Source of the DNA: GCA-002840015 sp033765245
Lineage (GTDB): Bacteria; Pseudomonadota; Gammaproteobacteria; Xanthomonadales; Xanthomonadaceae
Assembly: GCA_033765245.1 (NCBI GenBank)
Contig: JANRIF010000024.1
Coordinates: 1 to 34,227 of the forward strand
Length of the DNA stretch: 34,227 nt
Direction: 5' to 3'
Shown here: positions 1-8,900 of the stretch, piece by piece
How the letters are laid out: each line of letters begins with the position of its first letter
Position numbering within the stretch: the first letter of the stretch is position 1
Translations under genes and position numbers: made by a program
The notes under the pieces: generated by a model
What the model saw: only the letters and a program-made list of their open reading frames with translations
What the model was told of the DNA's origin: nothing
Databases searched by the model: none

Positions 1-1
1 T

Positions 2-760
2 TCGGCGCATCGCGGGCCGTTGCGGGTGCAGCGGGCGTTTTATCCGGAGGGGCCGGGGTGTCCGCATGTGTATGTGCTGCATCCGCCGGGCGGGTTGGTG
101 CCGGGGGATCGGTTGGGGATCGAGGTGGCGGTGGGTGCGGGCGCGCGGGCGTTGGTCACTACGCCGGCGGCGGGCAAGGTGTATCGCGTGGGTGGGCGGG
201 CGTTGCCGCAGGCGCAGTGTGTTTCGGTCGAGGTGGCGGCGGGTGGTTGTCTGGAGTGGTTGCCGCAGGATGGCATCGTGTTCGATGGGGCGGATGTGGC
301 GCTGCATAATCGTTTCGATCTGCATGGCGATGCGCGCTTGATTGCCTGGGATGTGGTCACGCTGGGTCGGCAGGCGGGCGATCTGCCGTTCGATCGGGGG
401 CGGGTCGATCAGCGTTTTGCGGTGTGGCGCGATGGTCGGCCGTTGTGGTTGGAGCGGCTGCATGCGGTGGGTGGCGATGCGTTGCTCGGTGCGCCGTGGG
501 GCTTGGGTGGTTTGCCGGTCTATGGCACTTTGGTGGCGACGGGGCGGGTGAGTTCAGAGCTGTTGCAGGCGTTGCGCGAGTTGGCGCCGGAGCATGTGGA
601 GCGCCGCTGGGCGGTGACGCAATTGCCGGAGTTGTTGGTGGCACGCTATCTTGGCTTGCACGGGCGCGAGGCGTTGGGTTTGTTCGAGCGCGCTTGGGCG
701 TTGTTGCGGCCGGTGTTGCTGGATCGGGCTGCGGTGGCGCCGCGTATCTGGTCGACGTGA
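2..760 (+). CDS. ureD: Urease accessory protein UreD (5' end outside window)
   Basis: UreD is the scaffold that binds apo-urease together with UreF and UreG so that nickel can be delivered to the active site. The frame is open from base 2, and the visible protein begins SAHRGPLRVQRAFYPEG. This is the conserved UreD segment found near, but not at, the N-terminus of the family, so the true start lies upstream of the window. Family blocks follow in order: HPPGGLVPGD, then the LVTTPAAGKVYR block, then the acidic/aromatic LEWLPQDGIVFDGA block. The C-terminus (RIWST) ends normally at TGA. Leucine is often TTG and glycine often GGG here, giving a more G-rich coding strand than in ureC, but no frame break is seen. 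UreD followed by UreA is the usual gene order in proteobacteria. Confidence 0.95.
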   Translation, partial: SAHRGPLRVQRAFYPEGPGCPHVYVLHPPGGLVPGDRLGIEVAVGAGARALVTTPAAGKVYRVGGRALPQAQCVSVEVAAGGCLEWLPQDGIVFDGADVALHNRFDLHGDARLIAWDVVTLGRQAGDLPFDRGRVDQRFAVWRDGRPLWLERLHAVGGDALLGAPWGLGGLPVYGTLVATGRVSSELLQALRELAPEHVERRWAVTQLPELLVARYLGLHGREALGLFERAWALLRPVLLDRAAVAPRIWST

Positions 761-819
761 GGATGGTCTGAGCAATCCAACCTCGCGCGGGCCACGAGTG
801 TGCGAAGCGGCTGGGGTCA

Positions 820-972
820 GCAAAGGTCGCAAAGGTGCAAAGGGCGCCAATGATGTTTGTTGTGGCGTCGAGGTCGTGCGTCGCATGATCAGCGACTGCG
901 GGTCTGACGGCAGACGTGACGCGATTCCAGCCTGATCGCTGTTCCTTTGCGGACTTTGCGTTGTTTGCGGAC
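820..972. repeat. Intergenic element with inverted GCAAAG-rich ends between ureD and ureA
   Basis: The 350-bp gap between ureD and ureA has no convincing gene. At its left it carries GCAAAGGTCGCAAAGGTGC (from 820). About 100 bp later, at 944-970, it carries the same kind of motif on the opposite strand (CCTTTGCGGACTTTGCG, then TTGTTTGC). The GCAAAG triplets therefore face each other as imperfect inverted ends, flanked by GTC and GGAC. This looks like a short non-coding dispersed element and not a promoter. The remaining 973-1110 shows only the ureA ribosome-binding site. Calling it a dispersed repeat is inference from structure; other copies are not visible in this window. Confidence 0.45.
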
Positions 973-1110
973 CCAATGGCTCGTGCGCCATCCTGCCATG
1001 CACGGGTTGGGTGTTTGTGGGTAACGACATGACTCCTGCTTTCGCCAGGGGACGGCTGCTACGGGCAGCCGGCGAACATGGCGAGTCAACACGGTCAAAC
1101 GGAGTGCGCT

Positions 1111-1413
1111 GTGGAATTGATGCCTCGCGAGAAAGACAAGCTGTTGCTGTTCACGGCCGGGCTGCTGGCGGAGCGGCGCAAGGCGCGTGGTCTGAAGCTG
1201 AACTATCCGGAGGCGGTGGCCTTCATTTCGTGCGCGTTGATGGAAGGGGCGCGCGATGGGCGGACGGTGGCGGAGTTGATGAGCTACGGCCGCACGCTGC
1301 TGGGCCGCGCCGATGTGATGGACGGGGTGGCGGAGTTGATCCCGGAGGTGCAGATCGAGGCGACTTTTCCCGACGGCACCAAGCTGGTGACCGTGCATGA
1401 ACCCATCGTTTGA
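1111..1413 (+). CDS. ureA: Urease gamma subunit
   Basis: This is the small structural subunit of urease (urea to ammonia and carbamate), which assembles with UreB and UreC. The protein is 100 aa, the normal length for UreA. It begins VELMPREKDKLLLFTAGLLA, the family N-terminus, and contains LKLNYPEAVAFIS and the end EATFPDGTKLVTVHEPIV. I chose the GTG at 1111 and not the upstream in-frame ATG at 1078 for two reasons: family members begin at this ME/VEL-PREKDK point, and a GGAG box lies at 1101-1104, six bases upstream. The 11 extra codons that the ATG would add match nothing in the family. The ureB start follows ten bases after the stop, indicating co-transcription. Confidence 0.96.
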   Translation: MELMPREKDKLLLFTAGLLAERRKARGLKLNYPEAVAFISCALMEGARDGRTVAELMSYGRTLLGRADVMDGVAELIPEVQIEATFPDGTKLVTVHEPIV

Positions 1414-1423
1414 GAGGCTGTCC

Positions 1424-1729
1424 ATGATTCCCGGCGAATTGTTGATCGAAGCGGGCGAGATCGTGCTGAACGCGGGGCGCGTCACACTCGAACTCACGGT
1501 CGCCAACACGGGCGATCGTCCGGTGCAGGTGGGTTCGCACTACCACTTCTTCGAGGTCAATCCGGCGCTGCACTTCGAGCGCGCCAAGGCGCGCGGGTTT
1601 CGTCTGAACATTCCCGCGGGCACGGCGGTGCGCTTCGAGCCGGGGCAGTCGCGCACGGTGGAACTGGTGCGTCTGGCGGGCGATGAAACCGTGTACGGGT
1701 TTCGTGGCGATGTGATGGGCAGGCTGTAG
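1424..1729 (+). CDS. ureB: Urease beta subunit
   Basis: This is the second small structural subunit of urease, 101 aa. The start is ATG at 1424 (MIPGELLIEAGEIVLNAGR), matching the family's MIPGE start, with a GAGAGG box at 1412-1417 that overlaps the ureA stop codon. Conserved blocks are ANTGDRPVQVGSHYHFFEVN and LNIPAGTAVRFEPGQ, followed by the C-terminal YGFRGDVMG. A possible in-frame upstream ATG at 1397 would overlap ureA and is not supported by the family alignment. The protein binds no metal; it forms a trimeric scaffold with UreA and UreC. Unlike in most urease operons, the next structural gene does not follow closely, because a repeat element separates ureB from ureC. Confidence 0.96.
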   Translation: MIPGELLIEAGEIVLNAGRVTLELTVANTGDRPVQVGSHYHFFEVNPALHFERAKARGFRLNIPAGTAVRFEPGQSRTVELVRLAGDETVYGFRGDVMGRL

Positions 1730-1741
1730 TGTGTTGACGGA

Positions 1742-1856
1742 ACGTATTCGTAGGCTGGGGTGAGCGCTGCGAACCCCAGCATGTTCGCCGGTGGTGCAAC
1801 AGCGCTGGGGTTCCCCCGGATCAAGCCCGGGGTCACCACCAGCCTACGAATTACGT
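1742..1856. repeat. MITE-like palindromic element between ureB and ureC
   Basis: The left end reads ACGTATTCGTAGGCTGG (1742-1758). The right end (1839-1856) is its reverse complement with one extra base. Inside are further nested palindromes: GCTGGGGT (1754-1761) pairs with AACCCCAGC (1772-1780), and CCCCCGG pairs with CCCGGGG around 1813-1832. The whole unit is about 115 bp, has no open reading frame with coding character, and lies in the 183-bp ureB-ureC gap. The terminal inverted repeats with internal hairpins are typical of miniature inverted-repeat elements or REP-like sequences. Transcribed through, it would fold strongly and could protect or attenuate the mRNA. Confidence 0.7.
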
Positions 1857-1912
1857 CACCGTCGTCAAAGCTGGGTGACAGGCAACACCAGGCCGGGCAG
1901 AGGAAACGAGCA

Positions 1913-3616
1913 ATGCGCAAGATCGATCGTCGGGCTTACGCCGACATGTACGGCCCGACCACGGGCGACCGTGTGCGGCTGGCCGATACCGAACTGCTGA
2001 TCGAGGTGGAGAAGGACTTCACCATCTACGGCGAGGAGGTCAGCTTCGGCGGCGGCAAGGTGATCCGCGATGGCATGGGGCAGAGCCAGCGCGCGTCGCA
2101 GCACACCGCCGATCTGGTGATCACCAATGCGCTGATCGTCGATCATTGGGGCATCGTCAAGGCCGACGTCGGGATCAAGCACGGGCGCATCAGCGGCATC
2201 GGCAAGGCCGGCAATCCGGACATCCAGCCGGGTGTGGACATCATCATCGGGCCGGGCACGGAGATCATCGCGGGCGAGGGCCAGATCCTCACGCCGGGCG
2301 GCATCGATGCTCACATCCACTTCATCTGCCCGCAGCAGATCGAGGAAGCGTTGATGTCCGGGATCACCACCATGCTGGGCGGCGGCACCGGCCCTGCCAC
2401 CGGCACCAACGCCACCACCTGCACGCCAGGGCCGTGGTACATCCACATGATGTTGCAGGCGGCCGAGGCGTTTCCGATGAATCTTGGCTTCATGGGCAAG
2501 GGCAACGCCAGCCTGCCGCAGGCGTTGGAGGAGCAGGTGCTGGCCGGCGCCATCGGCCTGAAGTTGCACGAGGACTGGGGCACCACGCCGGCCGCGATCG
2601 ATTGCTGCCTACGGGTGGTGGAGCAATACGACGTGCAGGCCGCGATCCACACCGATACCTTGAACGAATCGGGTTTCGTCGAGGACACCTTGAACGCCAT
2701 CGGCGGGCGCTGCATCCACACCTTCCACACCGAGGGTGCCGGCGGCGGCCACGCGCCGGACATCATCAAGGCCTGCGGCGAGCCCAACATCCTGCCGTCG
2801 TCCACCAATCCCACGCGCCCGTATACGGTGAACACGGTGGACGAGCATCTGGACATGCTGATGGTCTGCCATCATCTCGATCCGGGCATTCCCGAAGACG
2901 TGGCCTTCGCCGATTCGCGCATCCGCCGCGAGACCATTGCCGCCGAGGACATCCTGCACGACATGGGCGCGATCAGCATGATGTCGTCCGATTCGCAGGC
3001 GATGGGGCGGGTGGGCGAGGTGATCATCCGTACCTGGCAGACCGCGCACAAGATGAAGGTGCAGCGCGGCGCGCTGGCGCAGGACAACGCCCGCAACGAC
3101 AACTTCCGGGTCAAGCGTTACCTCGCCAAGTACAGCATCAACCCGGCGATCACCCACGGCATCGCGCACGAGGTGGGTTCGTGCGAGGTCGGCAAGTTGG
3201 CGGATCTGGTGTTGTGGAAACCGGCGTTCTTCGGAGTGAAGCCGAGCCTGATCCTCAAGGGCGGCGCCATCGCGGCGGCGCCGATGGGCGATCCCAATGC
3301 CTCGATTCCGACGCCACAGCCGGTGCATTACCGGCCGATGTTCGGTGCCTTCGGGCGCGCCATCGCGCGCACTTCGGTCACCTTTGTGTCGCAGGCGGCG
3401 CTGGATGCCGGCATTGCCGGCACGCTGGGGCTGCAAAAGCGCCTGGTGGCGTGCAAGAACATCCGTGGCGTGCGCAAGCGCGACATGAAGCACAACGATG
3501 CCTGCCCGAAGATCGAGGTGGATGCGCAAACCTACGAAGTGACTGCCGATGGCGCGCCGTTGGTGTGCGAGCCGGCCGAGGTGCTGCCGATGGCGCAGCG
3601 CTATTTCCTGTTCTGA
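1913..3616 (+). CDS. ureC: Urease alpha (catalytic) subunit
   Basis: This is the nickel-containing catalytic subunit that hydrolyses urea. It is 567 aa, the standard length. The start is ATG at 1913 (MRKIDRRAYADMYGPTTGDR) with an AGAGGA box about ten bases upstream. The open frame extends further upstream only through the repeat element. All key residues are present at the Klebsiella numbering: His134 and His136 (GIDAHIHF), the carbamylated Lys217 and His219 (GLKLHEDWG), His246, His272, the active-site flap Cys319-His320 (MVCHHLDP), and Asp360. A functional enzyme is therefore expected once UreD, UreE, UreF and UreG insert nickel. No truncation or frameshift was seen. ureE follows 12 bases after the stop. 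Confidence 0.98.
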   Translation: MRKIDRRAYADMYGPTTGDRVRLADTELLIEVEKDFTIYGEEVSFGGGKVIRDGMGQSQRASQHTADLVITNALIVDHWGIVKADVGIKHGRISGIGKAGNPDIQPGVDIIIGPGTEIIAGEGQILTPGGIDAHIHFICPQQIEEALMSGITTMLGGGTGPATGTNATTCTPGPWYIHMMLQAAEAFPMNLGFMGKGNASLPQALEEQVLAGAIGLKLHEDWGTTPAAIDCCLRVVEQYDVQAAIHTDTLNESGFVEDTLNAIGGRCIHTFHTEGAGGGHAPDIIKACGEPNILPSSTNPTRPYTVNTVDEHLDMLMVCHHLDPGIPEDVAFADSRIRRETIAAEDILHDMGAISMMSSDSQAMGRVGEVIIRTWQTAHKMKVQRGALAQDNARNDNFRVKRYLAKYSINPAITHGIAHEVGSCEVGKLADLVLWKPAFFGVKPSLILKGGAIAAAPMGDPNASIPTPQPVHYRPMFGAFGRAIARTSVTFVSQAALDAGIAGTLGLQKRLVACKNIRGVRKRDMKHNDACPKIEVDAQTYEVTADGAPLVCEPAEVLPMAQRYFLF

Positions 3617-3628
3617 CTGGAGCGAATC

Positions 3629-4165
3629 ATGCTGGAAGCCCATGAGCGCGTGCAGGGCGCGCCCGATGCCGCGATCGCGCTGACCGTGGTGCTGCCTTAC
3701 GAGGCGCGTCAGAAAAGCCGCCTGCGTGCGATGACGACGTGCGGTCGCGAGATCGGCGTGTTCATGGAGCGCGGCGCGATCTTGCAGGATGGCGACGTGC
3801 TGCGCGCAACCGATGGCACGCTGATTCGTGTGCAAGCGGCGGCTGAGCGGGTGTCGGAAGTGCGGCCAGCGATGGGCGAGGTCGATGCGCTGTCGCTGAC
3901 GCGCGGGGCCTATCACCTGGGCAATCGCCACGTGCCCTTGCAGGTGTTGCCGGGCGTGCTGCGCTATCTGCACGATCACGTGCTCGACGACATGGTGCGC
4001 GGTCTCGGCTTGCAGGTGACGCAATGCGAGGCGCCGTTTCATCCCGAGGCCGGCGCCTATCACGGACATGCCCACGGCCAGCCGCTGGCCGCACCCGCGA
4101 ATGCGCCGTTGCCGCCGCACGCCACGCTCATGCCGGCGCCCGCGCATGACCGCTCCGGCCATTGA
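3629..4165 (+). CDS. ureE: Urease accessory protein UreE (nickel metallochaperone)
   Basis: UreE dimers bind nickel and pass it to UreG. The protein is 178 aa and starts at the ATG at 3629, preceded by TGGAG. The N-terminal domain contains the LPYEARQKSRLRAMTTCGREIGVF core. The C-terminal metal-binding domain contains YHLGNRHVP with His96 (the dimer-interface nickel ligand) and His101. The tail (residues 138-178) carries seven scattered histidines (HPEAGAYHGHAHG, then H164, H173, H178). It is less histidine-dense than the Klebsiella tail but still likely binds nickel. The last 20 bp overlap the start of ureF in another frame, which suggests coupled translation. Confidence 0.95.
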   Translation: MLEAHERVQGAPDAAIALTVVLPYEARQKSRLRAMTTCGREIGVFMERGAILQDGDVLRATDGTLIRVQAAAERVSEVRPAMGEVDALSLTRGAYHLGNRHVPLQVLPGVLRYLHDHVLDDMVRGLGLQVTQCEAPFHPEAGAYHGHAHGQPLAAPANAPLPPHATLMPAPAHDRSGH

Positions 4166-4826
4166 CGCGCTCGCGTTGGCGCGCCTGCTGCGTCTGGTGA
4201 GCCCGGCGCTGCCGGTGGGCGCCTACGCCTATTCGCAGGGCCTGGAATCCGCGGTGGAGGCAGGCTGGGTGCGCGATGCAGGCAGCGCGCGCGATTGGCT
4301 GCAGGCGCTGATGCTGCGTTCGCAGGTGTCGGTGGACCTGCCGGTGCTGCTGCGCATGCAGCGTGCCTATGCCGCTGCCGATTTCGGTGCCTACGCGCAC
4401 TGGAACGATTGGCTGGTCGCCAGCCGCGAAAGTGCCGAGCTGCATTTTGAGGACACCCAACTGGGCGCCGCGTTGTGGCGCTTGCTCGATGGTCTGGAGT
4501 TGCCTGTTGCCGGCCGCATCGATGCGCCTTGCAGTTTTGCGGCGGCGTTCGTGGCAGCGTGCCACGCCTGGCAGTTGCCGGCATCGATGATCGGCATCGG
4601 CTACCTGTGGTGCTGGTTGGAGAATCAGGTGAGCGCCGCCACCAAGCTGATCCCGCTGGGGCAGACCGCGGCGCAACGGGTACTCGAACAATTGCTGCCG
4701 CTGCTGCCCGATGCGGTGGCGCGCGCCGCTGCGTTACCCGATGACGAGTTGGGCGCCAGCCTGCCGGGGCTGGCGTGGCTCAGCGCCCAGCATGAAACCC
4801 AATATTCGCGTTTGTTCCGTTCCTGA
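4146..4826 (+). CDS. ureF: Urease accessory protein UreF
   Basis: UreF bridges UreD and UreG and acts as a regulator of the UreG GTPase during urease activation. The protein is 226 aa and all-helical. The start chosen is the ATG at 4146 (MTAPAIDALALARLLRLVSP), because the family begins shortly before the conserved SPALPVGAYAYSQGLE block. The frame is open upstream to 4068, but that part is an arginine- and proline-rich shadow of ureE. Other family blocks are SRESAELHFEDTQLG, GYLWCWLENQVSAATKLIPLGQTAAQ and the C-terminal PGLAWLSAQHETQYSRLFRS. It overlaps ureE by 20 bp and ends 13 bp before ureG. Confidence 0.95.
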   Translation: MTAPAIDALALARLLRLVSPALPVGAYAYSQGLESAVEAGWVRDAGSARDWLQALMLRSQVSVDLPVLLRMQRAYAAADFGAYAHWNDWLVASRESAELHFEDTQLGAALWRLLDGLELPVAGRIDAPCSFAAAFVAACHAWQLPASMIGIGYLWCWLENQVSAATKLIPLGQTAAQRVLEQLLPLLPDAVARAAALPDDELGASLPGLAWLSAQHETQYSRLFRS

Positions 4827-4839
4827 TCGAGGTGTAGAG

Positions 4840-5460
4840 ATGCATGCAAAGCCCGCCTTGCGCGTTGGCATCGGTGGCCCGGTGGGTTCGGGCAAGACCG
4901 CGTTGGTGAAGGAACTGTGCCTGCGTCTGCGCGACGTCTACGACCTGGCCGTCATCACCAACGACATCTACACCAAGGAGGATGCCGAATTCCTGCTGCG
5001 TCACGAGGCGCTGGCGGCGGATCGCATCATCGGGGTGGAAACCGGCGGCTGCCCGCACACCGCGATTCGCGAGGATGCGTCGATGAATCTGGCGGCGGTG
5101 GACGAGTTGCAGCGGCGTTTCCCGAACGTGGAACTGATCCTGGTGGAAAGCGGTGGCGACAATCTGGCCGCCACCTTCAGCCCGGAGTTGTCGGACCTGA
5201 CGCTGTACGTGATCGATGTTTCGGCAGGCGACAAGATCCCGCGCAAAGGCGGGCCGGGCATCACCAAGTCGGACCTGTTGATCATCAACAAGACCGATCT
5301 GGCCCCGATGGTGGGTGCCTCGCTGGAGGTGATGGACCGCGACGCGAAGAAGATGCGCGGCGAGCGGCCGTTCGTCTTCTCCAATCTGAAAACCGGCGAC
5401 GGGGTGGAAGCCATCATCGCCTTCATCGCGAAGCAGGGCATGCTGCGGCCGCGCGCTTGA
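4840..5460 (+). CDS. ureG: Urease accessory GTPase UreG
   Basis: UreG is a SIMIBI-class GTPase that carries nickel as a dimer and drives its insertion into urease. The protein is 206 aa. The start is ATG at 4840 (MHAKPALRVGIGGPVG); the open frame upstream is only ureF read in another frame. The P-loop GPVGSGKT occupies residues 13-20. The nickel-binding Cys71-Pro-His73 motif lies in VETGGCPHTAIRED. ESGGDNLAATFSPEL and the guanine-specificity motif NKTD follow. This is the last gene of the operon, and no ureJ, hupE or urea-transport gene lies downstream. The next gene is convergent, with a strong palindrome between them. Confidence 0.97.
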   Translation: MHAKPALRVGIGGPVGSGKTALVKELCLRLRDVYDLAVITNDIYTKEDAEFLLRHEALAADRIIGVETGGCPHTAIREDASMNLAAVDELQRRFPNVELILVESGGDNLAATFSPELSDLTLYVIDVSAGDKIPRKGGPGITKSDLLIINKTDLAPMVGASLEVMDRDAKKMRGERPFVFSNLKTGDGVEAIIAFIAKQGMLRPRA

Positions 5461-5525
5461 CCTCGATGCGGTTCGCCGGGCGGCGGAATACTTGCGATTC
5501 GACTGCTGCAGCACCCCCCTCCCAG

Positions 5526-5549
5526 CCTCCCCCTGCGCGCAGGGGGAGG
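5526..5549. terminator. Perfect 24-bp palindrome, probable bidirectional terminator
   Basis: Two perfectly complementary 12-bp arms (CCTCCCCCTGCG and its reverse complement) meet with no unpaired spacer. The palindrome lies between the stop of ureG (5460) and the stop of the convergent mmsA (5567). It is very GC-rich, but a T-run is missing on either side, so termination would be non-canonical or Rho-assisted. The position between two convergent stops supports a terminator role. It may also be a copy of a dispersed palindromic repeat. Confidence 0.55.
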
Positions 5550-5566
5550 TGCGTGTTGTGCAACAC

Positions 5567-7072
<1,506 letters not shown>

Positions 7073-7166
7073 GGTGATCTCGATGATGGTGCTGGTGCCG
7101 CTGGCGCGATAGGTAGATTAAGGTTTGGCAGAAAGGAGCACACTGGTTGAACGTGGGGCGCTACGG

Positions 7167-7438
7167 GAATCAAGAGCTTCCACTCGCCTGCGGCGGGCGA
7201 GTTACTTGCTGGCTGTAGCGCAAACAACCAAAAACACCGCGCCGGTGCCCTGCGCTTCTCGCCGCTCGCGGGCCGGCGCCAACTCGCGAATCAAGAGCTT
7301 CCACCCGCCTGCGGCGGGCGGCTTACTTTTTGTGGCGCAAAAAGTAAGCAAAAACGCCGCGCCGGACACGCGCCGGCGTGGCTCCTGCCACGCCGGTGCC
7401 CTGCGCTTCTCGGCAGCCGCAGGCCGGCGCCAACTCGC
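7167..7438. repeat. Two tandem copies of a non-coding element between ald and mmsA
   Basis: Copy 1 (7167-7287) and copy 2 (7288-7438) both begin GAATCAAGAGCTTCCAC, share CGCCTGCGGCGGGCG, and end with a shared GGCCGGCGCCAACTCGC. Both also contain CCGGTGCCCTGCGCTTCTCG. They differ mainly in the middle, where copy 2 has an intact 12-bp hairpin and extra GC-rich sequence while copy 1 is decayed. The 676-bp gap between mmsA and ald (7073-7748) holds this duplication, three triloop hairpins, a heptamer array, and no convincing gene. The element is probably a dispersed xanthomonad intergenic repeat that duplicated in place. Confidence 0.6.
7321..7349. terminator. 12-bp perfect hairpin, possible terminator
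   Basis: GCTTACTTTTTG (7321-7332) is exactly complementary to CAAAAAGTAAGC (7338-7349), with the 5-base loop TGGCG. It lies inside copy 2 of the tandem element, downstream of ald and upstream of mmsA. Any transcript crossing from ald to mmsA would fold here. The arms contain runs of T and A, and more A residues follow on the + strand. It may terminate or process the ald transcript, but it could simply be the core of the repeat element. Confidence 0.5.
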
Positions 7439-7531
7439 ACATCCATGTGCTCAAACAATGGCGCCTTTCCCCTGCGTCTGCCTGCGATGCTCGGCGCGCT
7501 TTACGGCGCCCTGTCGCTCTCGACCGAGCAA

Positions 7532-7591
7532 GCCGCGTAGCGGCGCCGCGAAGGCATAGCATCGCGTAGCGATGCGCTGTCGCGAAGCGAC
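7532..7591. repeat. Three consecutive triloop palindromes
   Basis: Within 60 bp there are three perfect stems, each with a 3-base loop. GCCGC pairs with GCGGC around GTA (7532-7544). GCATCGC pairs with GCGATGC around GTA (7559-7575). GTCGC pairs with GCGAC around GAA (7579-7591). They follow directly after the tandem element and precede the heptamer array, so this looks like one composite repeat region. No coding frame uses this stretch convincingly. Confidence 0.55.
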
Positions 7592-7699
7592 TGACCGCGC
7601 ATCCATGCGCTACAGCACGGCTTTTCCGTTTCATTCCGTTGCCGCAACGCAATTTCATTGCCGTGAGCTTGACAGATATCGCGGGGGTGAGAGCCTTTT

Positions 7700-7746
7700 C
7701 CCGAGTCCCGAGTCCCGAGTCCCGAGTCCCGAGTCCCGAGTCCCGA
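7700..7746. repeat. Heptamer array (CCCGAGT)n directly after the ald stop
   Basis: Six perfect copies of CCCGAGT are followed by a partial CCCGA. The array ends two bases from the ald stop codon (7749-7751 on the - strand), so it starts the ald 3' untranslated region. The same heptamer family occurs upstream of asnS near 25258-25414. Exact tandem units of this kind change copy number easily by replication slippage. Confidence 0.9.
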
Positions 7747-7748
7747 AA

Positions 7749-8864
7749 CTACCCCAACGCCTGCGCCGCCGGCACGTAGTCGTAACCCAGGTCGCGGGCG
7801 ACGGCTTCGAAGGTGATCTTGCCGGCGTGCACGTTGAGGCCGTTGAGCAGGTGCGGGTCATCGAGCAGCGCGCGCTTGGCGCCCTTGTCGGCCAGTTGCA
7901 GGGCAAACGGCAGGGTGGCGTTGGTGAGCGCGAAGGTGGAGGTGCGGGCGACGCCGCCGGGCATGTTGGCGACGCAGTAGTGGATGATGCCATCCACTTC
8001 GTAGGTCGGGTTTTGGTGGGTGGTGGCCTTGCTGGTTTCGAAGCAGCCGCCCTGGTCGATCGCCACGTCCACCAGCACCGAGCCCGGGCGCATCAGCTTG
8101 AGCTGCGCGCGCGAGACCAGCTTGGGTGCGGCGGCGCCGGGGATCAGCACCGCGCCGATCACCAGATCGACGTCGGGCAGACGTTCCTCGATGGCGTCGT
8201 GGGTGGAATAGATGGTGGTGAGCTTGTCGCCGTAGAGTTCGTCGATGTACTTGAGGCGATCCAGCGAGCGATCCAGCAAGGTGACGTGCGCGCCCAAACC
8301 CATCGCCATGCGCGCCGCGTTGATGCCGACCACGCCGCCGCCGATCACCAGCACCTCGGCCGGCTTCACGCCGGGGACGCCGCCCAGCAGCACGCCGGAT
8401 CCGCCCTGTGCCTTCTCCAGCGCATGCGCGCCGGCCTGGATCGACATGCGCCCGGCCACTTCGCTCATTGGCGCCAGCAGCGGCAAGCCGCCTTTGCGGT
8501 CGGTGACGGTTTCGTAGGCGATCGCGGTGCAGCCGGACTTGACCAGCGCCGCGGTCTGGTTCGGATCGGGGGCGAGATGCAGGTAGGTGTAGAGCACCTG
8601 GCCGGAACGCAGCATGGCGCATTCCACCGGCTGCGGTTCCTTCACTTTGATGATCATCTCGGCGCGGGCGAAGATGTTCTGCGCGCTGTCGACGATCTGC
8701 GCGCCGGCCTTCTCGTACATCTCGTCGGTGAGGCCGATCGACTTGCCGCCGTCGCGCTGCACGATCACCTGATGGCCGTGCGCGACCAGCTCGCGCACGC
8801 CAGCCGGGGTCAGGCCGATGCGGTACTCGTGATTCTTGATTTCCTTGGGTACGCCGATAAGCAT
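7749..8864 (-). CDS. ald: Alanine dehydrogenase
   Basis: The enzyme interconverts L-alanine and pyruvate plus ammonia with NAD. The protein is 371 aa, the exact family length, when started at the ATG at 8864 (MLIGVPKEIKNHEYRIGLTP). An upstream GTG at 8876 is in frame, but the family begins at M-L/I-IGVPKEIK and a GGTGA box sits eight bases before the ATG. Catalytic residues are at the expected numbers: Lys75 (KVKEP), His96 (YLHLAPD) and Asp270 (VDVAID). The NAD-binding GxGxxG is Gly175-Gly177-Gly180. The gene follows an omega-aminotransferase whose by-product from beta-alanine is L-alanine, so Ald can regenerate the pyruvate acceptor and release ammonia. Confidence 0.96.
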   Translation of the reverse strand: MLIGVPKEIKNHEYRIGLTPAGVRELVAHGHQVIVQRDGGKSIGLTDEMYEKAGAQIVDSAQNIFARAEMIIKVKEPQPVECAMLRSGQVLYTYLHLAPDPNQTAALVKSGCTAIAYETVTDRKGGLPLLAPMSEVAGRMSIQAGAHALEKAQGGSGVLLGGVPGVKPAEVLVIGGGVVGINAARMAMGLGAHVTLLDRSLDRLKYIDELYGDKLTTIYSTHDAIEERLPDVDLVIGAVLIPGAAAPKLVSRAQLKLMRPGSVLVDVAIDQGGCFETSKATTHQNPTYEVDGIIHYCVANMPGGVARTSTFALTNATLPFALQLADKGAKRALLDDPHLLNGLNVHAGKITFEAVARDLGYDYVPAAQALG

Positions 8865-8900
8865 GGATGCGTTCACCGATGGGGGATGAAGGAGCGCCGG

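Noticed and set aside
1760..1912. An N-terminal extension of UreC by 51 codons.
   Set aside because: It runs through the palindromic repeat element, and the family starts at MRKIDRRAYADMYGPT with its own ribosome-binding site.
2609..4162. A 517-codon - strand frame opposite ureC and ureE.
   Set aside because: It is rich in His, Arg and Gln with no domain, and lies across two well-conserved genes.
7690..7750. A CRISPR array at the heptamer repeats.
   Set aside because: Units are 7 bp, directly adjacent and without spacers, so this is a simple tandem repeat.
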